From Isochrysis galbana (lineage: Eukaryota > Haptophyta > Isochrysidales > Isochrysidaceae): a stretch of DNA of 64,000 nt. The stretch covers positions 2,240,808 to 2,304,807 of the forward strand of contig CM030939.1 in NCBI GenBank assembly GCA_018136815.1. The letters are read 5' to 3'. Shown here one piece after another: positions 58,301 through 64,000 of this stretch. Made by a program: the position numbers and the translations under genes. The first letter of the stretch is position 1. The number at the start of each line of letters is the position of its first letter. The notes beneath the pieces are model-generated. The model searched no databases, was not told the DNA's origin, and saw only the letters and a list, made by a program, of their open reading frames with translations.

Positions 58301-60143
58301 GCTGTGGTGTCGCTGCTCGGCACTATTGGTCTCGCTGCGACGGCGGCCGTGTTCTGGGCACGAGGAGACGAGCGTCTTGCGAGTGCCGACGCTGCCGTTG
58401 CGGAACTTGACGCCCTGCGAATCTCAGCCGAACACGAGCGAAACGCGGGGATCACTCTGACCGTCGTCGCAGTGCTTCACGCAATGTTTTCAGTAACCTT
58501 CTTCTTCCTCATCCGTCCGTCTCTGGCCCTCTTTGAGCCAGCATCGAGGGTGTTGCGCATGGCGACGCTCTGGCCACTTGCTCCAAGTTTATCCCTTTTG
58601 CTTCTTGCTGGTTTCCTTGTGTTCTGGTTCTCAGGCCTCGCTCTTGTTGCCTCTTCGAGCGAAATTGAGGTGCCTTTTTGCCGTTTACAGCGCATGCACT
58701 CATTAGATCAGATGGTTAAGGCCACCTTAGGAACGAGTGTGGAGTCATTTTTGCAGTGCAACTTTTCGGGATGTCTGGCCGATCAAGCCCCCCCATGGTC
58801 CTGAGTGCGTCACCCCACTGGCAACCCTGCATTGATAGGTCGGTGAAGACGGCTGGGGCCCTCTTGCGTACAACTCCTCCACCAAGGATGCAATCGTCCT
58901 CTTTGCTCTTGGTGGCCTTTGGGTGCTGTCTCTCATCGCTCACGTTGGACAGCTTGCTGCAGCCTCGCAAATCGGTCCCGCATACTGGCGTCCGGCGGAG
59001 ATTGAGGCCTCCAAGAACGGACCTGCACTGCGCCAACCCGCCTGGTTGCTCCTCACAGTCCCGGCAAAGTCGTTGGGCTCCGCTGTGTTGGGATGCACGA
59101 TTTGCCCGTTCACGAACTGGATTGTGTTTTGGCTTCGGCTATTTGGCATCGAATCGGTGCGTTCGCCCATTCCACGCCCCGTGAAGGCGCCGCCAGGCTC
59201 CTTGACACTGTGCGCCGATGTCTTCTCTGGCTATGCTAATTCCGCCCATTGCGTTGCGCAGATTTTGCCCATCGACGAGACAGCGTACATCGCCGTCGCA
59301 ACGTTTGGGGCGTCGTTCATTGAGGGCTGCCGCGCTGCACGGCTCGCGGCAGCCCGCCTGCTGCCTCACGTTGCTGCCATGCAAGGCCGGTGTGGCGCAG
59401 TTCTGTTCAGTGCAAAGCTCTCCGTGGCACTATTGTGCGCCGGTGTGGCAGCTCTCGTTCTACACTTCGACCCAACATTTGCCCCTGGCAATTCTTCCGA
59501 CGGCCGCTCAATCTCCTCGCTCCCGCTGCCGGTGTTTTTTGTCTTCGGGCTGGCCTATCTCATTGGGGCAGCGATTATCGCTCCGATTGAGTTGGCGATC
59601 GCCGCCGCCGTTCACTCTTGGGTACTAGACTATGATCAGAACGTCGAGGCGTATGGACTCACTGCCGATGACACCTTCATGATGGCAGCCGAGGTGGGCC
59701 TCGTGGCTGCACCCTGGCAATGGAAGAGGGGGCGTTGCACGCGTCTCACCTTGCTACCACCTCGCTCGTTCCGACAGGCGAAAGGTCTCAACGAGCATCT
59801 TCGCGACATCCATGGTTTCATGCTCGACGAATTCGACGCGGCAGAGGATAGGCGCGAGGCGAGGGCTGAAGCCCAGACTAATGCCGCCAAGTCGCGGGTG
59901 CAGATACGAAGTGCGCATGGGGCTCGGCGTCCTAAGACGTCGGGTGCGGTCGCCACGTCGCTCAACTCCCAAACATCAAACGGCCGAAGGCCTGGTGGAG
60001 GCAGGGCGCGCGCAACTCTCGATCAGTCCGGGGAGGAGTATGACGGGGAGGGCGACTACCAGACCTCGCTCTCTCCGCCGACAGATGAACAACCGGTGGC
60101 CCGTCGCCGTCGGCCAGGTACGGTGGTCCCCGGTCACGATTAA
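52324..60143 (+). CDS. Ankyrin / anoctamin (TMEM16) / SLC44 choline transporter-like fusion
   Basis: Exons 52324-52435, 53197-53330, 53420-55525, 55754-58669 and 58839-60143, all in phase, 2190 residues. Ankyrin repeats cover ~1-165 (GLTALHCAC, GTTPLHLCAQ, GATALHLAVV). Anoctamin covers ~480-975: YFGGEHALYFAFL, WTTAFLQAW, SEELFELAMTFSMVTLF, and SNAIEARCDSLKFL followed by RRRPTPRGSASFGAW. This family contains Ca-activated lipid scramblases and chloride channels. From ~1100 on it is SLC44/CTL: CTDPFWLL, LLFGLDYELNTCG, CVAKCP, AYNSSTKDA, FGASFIEGCRAA. A ~265-residue PPSPP-type block (~1264-1530) sits in the large SLC44 loop after its first helix, which is extracellular in known members. Exon 4 alone carries both anoctamin and SLC44 parts, so the fusion does not depend on splicing. 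Intron 1 is 760 bases of polypurine. Confidence 0.85.
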
Positions 60144-60711
60144 GGTGACTCGGTTGACACCCGTAGCTTGGGCTGCAGTTAGGAGATGAGGGGTCCAACT
60201 CAAACAACGCATGTCCAGGTGTATTGCTCGGCTTCAGGTGGTGTGGCGGCGCTAAACCGCCCTCCTCACACACCGTATACGTCCAAGTGTAGGAATTGAT
60301 CACATGTACATACCGGCCTGCTATGGCCAACGCCCCATCAAAGGCTCTTGTTCATTGTGCTGCATGCAGCTCTACTCAGGGTGGAATCACTCCCAAGGAG
60401 GTGTGTTCATACCGTCTAGGGGCGGGCATTAATTCATCTCCGTGATGGGTGACTTCATTTTACCCACCTGTGAAACCTACCATCTCCGGGTGGGCGGCGG
60501 CTTCGGTCCCGACTTATCCTGTAAACAGGGTCGGGACTTACCCATTTTGCGCGCTCTCTCCCCTCTCCTGCATGAATGCGAAAACAACTCATTGGCGCCG
60601 AAAAAGAAACTCACTCAATCTTTAATCTTTCTTCACACACACCTCACATTGATAGAAGCACCACACCTGCCTAGAGTACAAAATACTCTGGATGCCACAT
60701 GTGGGGTGTGT
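60144..60711. other. Intergenic 3' flank
   Basis: 60270-60300 lies just downstream of the SLC44-type stop; 60470-60550 contains GGTCCCGACTTATCC and a nearby inverted GGGTCGGGACTTACCC. I see no gene. The interval ends where the 0.87 kb direct repeat begins. Confidence 0.5.
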
Positions 60712-61583
60712 GTCAGAGCAAGGCTCATCTCACTCTTGGTGATGGCCTGCGAGGGCGCGCCGGCAGCTAGCGCGGAGTGCGGTTCTTGCGGGGAGCTCAT
60801 GGAGCTTTCCTCGGGGGTGACTACGGGCATGGTGATCGACGCACGACGCACGACGCACGGAGGGCGTGGAAGTGTGGAAGGAGGCTTGTGGGAGGTGGTG
60901 GCAGGCGACTGGGGGTGGCTCAGGCGCGTGCTTGGCTTGTATTGACTCGTTGACTCGGGGTATAGACTCGGGAACTCGGGGGGACTCGCTTGGGAACACG
61001 GTGGGACTCGACGAATTTCCTACAAAACCACTCACAAGAAACCCAAACCCCAACGACCTTGGGCTCAGAAAACTAACGTAAACACTCCGGAATCATACGA
61101 TAAACAAACCCTCCCCGCGCGGCGAAGGCTGAGGTCGCGATCGCTCGTCATGCGCGAAGAAATACGGAAAGAGAGCGCAAAACTACGCAAACGAAGGGTT
61201 CGAACTATCGTTAAAGTGAAACTCGTCCGCTGAAGCCAACGCGGAGGGTCGAGGAGAGATCCAAAATCGCGCGGGGGGAAGAAGGCGATGTGCGGAGAGA
61301 CCTTCTAGACAAGCAACGAGCAAGGGGCGACGAAACGAGACGCGAGACGCGAGGCGCGTGCCATTCGTTCTTCCTTTCTTTCACCGAAAACGCGGCGAAA
61401 CTAACGTTAAACATCGGTGCCCCCTCCGCGAGAATCGCGAAGAAGAACGGACGAGATGGAGGCAATCATCGAAGGAATCGCGAGAGGAATCGAAGCGAGG
61501 GGGGGGGAACAGCGCGCGCGGGGGGGGGGAACGAACGACGGCCGGAGGAAACGAACCGCGCGCGGAGGAGAAGAACCTCGCGC
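60712..61583 (+). repeat. 0.87 kb direct repeat, copy 2
   Basis: Matches 263-1136. At 61583 it changes abruptly to reverse transcriptase coding sequence. The frame continues: a GTG-initiated frame from ~61290 is open through the repeat's Arg/Glu-rich segment into the RT. Confidence 0.85.
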
Positions 61584-64000
61584 TCCATCACGCTCCTACA
61601 AAGTGACTACAAAATATTAGCAAAAGTGCTTACGAATAGACTAAAAAAAGTAATCGGGAACATAATTTCGAAAGACCAACTAGGCTTCGTCCCGAAACGT
61701 TTGATTGGCGAAGCCACCCACCTGCTACAGTTGACTAACGCTTACCTGGACGAAACGGGGGAGCCAGGTCTCCTCCTTGCGCTCGATTGGGAAAAGGCCT
61801 TCGACAGAGTCAATTGGGAATTCTACCACTTGGTTCTAGAAAAGCTAAAGTTCAGAGAGAACTTCAGGAAATATGCGAAGGCCCTTACGAACTCCGAGGC
61901 CAAACCAATCAGGTACATAAAAGCGAATGGGGGAAGAAGTTTTCCGTTCAACGTAGCGAGCGGCGTCCCCCAAGGATGCCCGCTCTCTCCATTAGCCTTC
62001 CTCCTGACGGCGGAAGCCCTCACCAGAGTGATAAACGAAGACGACGACATAGAGGGCATCATAGTGAACGGAGCCGAACTAAAGATTAGCCAGTTCGCGG
62101 ACGACACACAACTCTTAGCGGCGGACTATAACAGCTTAACGCGCTCCCTCCGATGGGTGGAGAGATACGCGGCAGCCTCGTGCGGCAAACCCAACGACCT
62201 AAAGTTCGAGGGACTTAGGATGGGCCCCTTAAAAAGAAAACGCCCACCAGCGAGTTTCCAAAGATACAAGTGGCTGAAAAGGAACGAATACGCGACCATC
62301 TTGGGAGTCCCCCTAGGGGGACCCCAGGCCATCAAAGAGTTCTGGCGCAAACTAGCCGACAAGATAGAGAAAAAAACCACCATATACGCACCGATAACGA
62401 ATAATCTATCCATACACGGGAAAACGAAGGTAGCTAACTTTCTCATATACTCTATTCCTAGATACTGGCTACAAACACTTGCAGCCCCAAGATCGTTCCA
62501 CGCAGCGGTAAAAAGATCCGTGGACAGAATCATGTGGACGAACGCGCGCACCGGACGGAGACTGCAATGGGTGAAACACCCCGAAATCCCAATCAAAAAC
62601 ACTTCGGAGAAAGGGCCCCACTTGGGGCTGGGTCTGCTAGACTGGGGTAACCACGTTAAAGCACTACAGGCCAAATGGATCCTGAACTACCTGGACGCAC
62701 GCCAAGCACAATGGAAACAAGTGCTAGACGCTTGGTTCTGCCGCACGAACCTGGGAAGAGCAGCGGTTCTTTCGACAATCCCCGCAAACAGACTTACCGA
62801 CGGAATAGCGGGCAAAAGCAAACTCCCTGCGTTCTGGAAACAGGCGCTAAACAACATCCGCGAACTAGATCTCACGTCCCTGAAAGTGAGCAGGGAAGGA
62901 GCACTCTCACAACCCATGTGGGGTAGCCCGACGCACCCGGGCCCCAAGCTGAACCCCACGTGGGCAAAGCTATGGAACAAGCTAGAATGCAACGCCTTAC
63001 ACAACGTCTTCAAAGACCACGAAGCGAGCATACCCTATAGTAGCGAAGAATGCGCGCAATACCTCAGAAACAACGATACGTATATACAATTTCAGGGAGA
63101 ATATATCCCAAGGGACAAATTCTTGGAAACATGGGACACACTAGTTAGACACGCCACGGAGACATTGACGACGGCAGAAAGCGCGTCCGAAACGGAAAGC
63201 GCACATCCATGGCGCGATATAACCGGCAACCATCACGACCCGGAGGAACCACAGCCCGAAATACGAATTATGTTAGACAGGGAATACTACGCGAACCTCA
63301 AGGGAACGTGGTATGAGACGGAGCTCTCATACCTAGGCACACCTATAATCGGGAATAGACTACTCGCCGCACCCACAAACCTAGACATATCCCCACCGGC
63401 GAGATGGGGGGAAGGATACAAAACCAACAAAAGGCTAGAATACCCGCTAGCGGACGAATACACGCTAGACGGCAAAACGCCGCTAGACGGCACCGGGGTA
63501 GAACATCTAGCCGAGGCACTTCAGCGTAAAGACCGCAAACGCAAACGCCTCACGGGGCCGGCCAAATGGGAGGAAAAACTCCAAATACCAGGGGATACAT
63601 GGGCGCACCTGGCGCGAATATACACCACGCCAATGGTAACGGCGAGGGACATGCACCTACACTTCAAACATATTACACACAGGCGAGTGGGCACGTACAA
63701 CCGCTTTCCAGACAGAGCCAACACGTGCCGCATTTGTGGGGAAACGGATGAGTCCTCGACACACCTAGGCGAATGCCCCGGGATAACCAACATCCTAGGC
63801 GAACTGAATAAAATTGCACGGTTCACACCAGGATTAGAAAGGAGCAGGGAAGAAACCATTGTAGACAACCTATTCATCTACCCAAAAGGAGACGCCCCGA
63901 AAGCGATATACGTACTATACCTATTAGCGTGGAGATATATACTCACAGACTTCTATAGGATACATTACGACGGCATCAAATTCTCGGAAGAATCCATACT
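61290..64000 (+). mobile_element. Non-LTR retrotransposon (LINE) ORF2-like protein, open to window end
   Basis: About 900 codons without a stop from ~61290 to the end. The 5' ~98 codons belong to the direct repeat. At ~61584 the protein becomes a LINE reverse transcriptase: ITLLQSDYKILAKVLTNRL, GFVPKR, motif A LALDWEKAFDRVNW, GVPQGCPLSP, and FADDTQLL with both catalytic Asp residues. Near the end comes a CCHC knuckle (CRIC...H...C, ~63.73-63.78 kb), then DNLFIYP and LTDFYRIHYD. The apurinic endonuclease domain expected upstream of the RT is absent, replaced by the repeat, so this copy is rearranged or 5' truncated. The 3' end lies outside. Relics at 9.6, 32.6 and 43 kb belong to the same family. 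Confidence 0.9.

Overview
The window reads as nuclear DNA of a high-GC unicellular eukaryote, most probably a microalga (haptophyte-like is my best guess, low certainty). Reasons: split genes whose exons join in phase, GT-AG plus a few GC-AG introns, a Ser/Pro-rich pherophorin-like block, a GDP-fucose synthase, a lipoxygenase, TTAGGG-type telomere-like DNA and a LINE retrotransposon. There is no sign of operons, ribosome binding sites or prokaryotic organisation.

Layout. 1-2.5 kb: repeats, including a 0.87 kb block that recurs at 60.7 kb. 2.5-5.8 kb: intronless GNAT/PHD/TFIIS-N/SRI-like chromatin protein. 6.3-9.6 kb: small minus-strand ORF, an aspartic protease and a two-exon small protein. 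9.6-12.6 kb: LINE relic, acidic repeat ORF and a tandem array. 12.66-15.68 kb: PH-TM-GLTP lipid transfer protein. 16-18.4 kb: minisatellites. 18.5-19.25 kb (minus): METTL21-like methyltransferase. 19.6-22.6 kb: foldback elements and a dead chromodomain. 22.67-30.90 kb: about 21-exon cytochrome P450 / multi-pass membrane / lipoxygenase gene. 31-33.4 kb: repeats. 33.4-40.1 kb (minus): PRPP synthetase / ADP-ribosyltransferase / LRR / ribokinase gene. 40.1-45 kb: MITE-like element, hairpin and LINE relics. 45.06-46.78 kb: GDP-L-fucose synthase. 46.8-52.3 kb: repeats. 52.3-60.1 kb: ankyrin / anoctamin (TMEM16) / SLC44 choline-transporter gene. 60.1-64 kb: second copy of the 0.87 kb repeat joined to a LINE reverse transcriptase ORF that runs off the window.

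The outstanding feature is the number of composite genes. In two of them consecutive steps of one pathway seem to be fused: lipoxygenase with a hydroperoxide-type P450 (oxylipins), and ribokinase with PRPP synthetase (ribose to PRPP) plus an NAD-using ADP-ribosyltransferase. A third joins a lipid scramblase/channel family to a choline transporter family. Several genes touch lipids (GLTP, LOX, TMEM16, SLC44). Intergenic DNA is mostly mobile-element debris and low-complexity tracts. All intron coordinates come from splice signals and phase matching by eye, not from transcripts.
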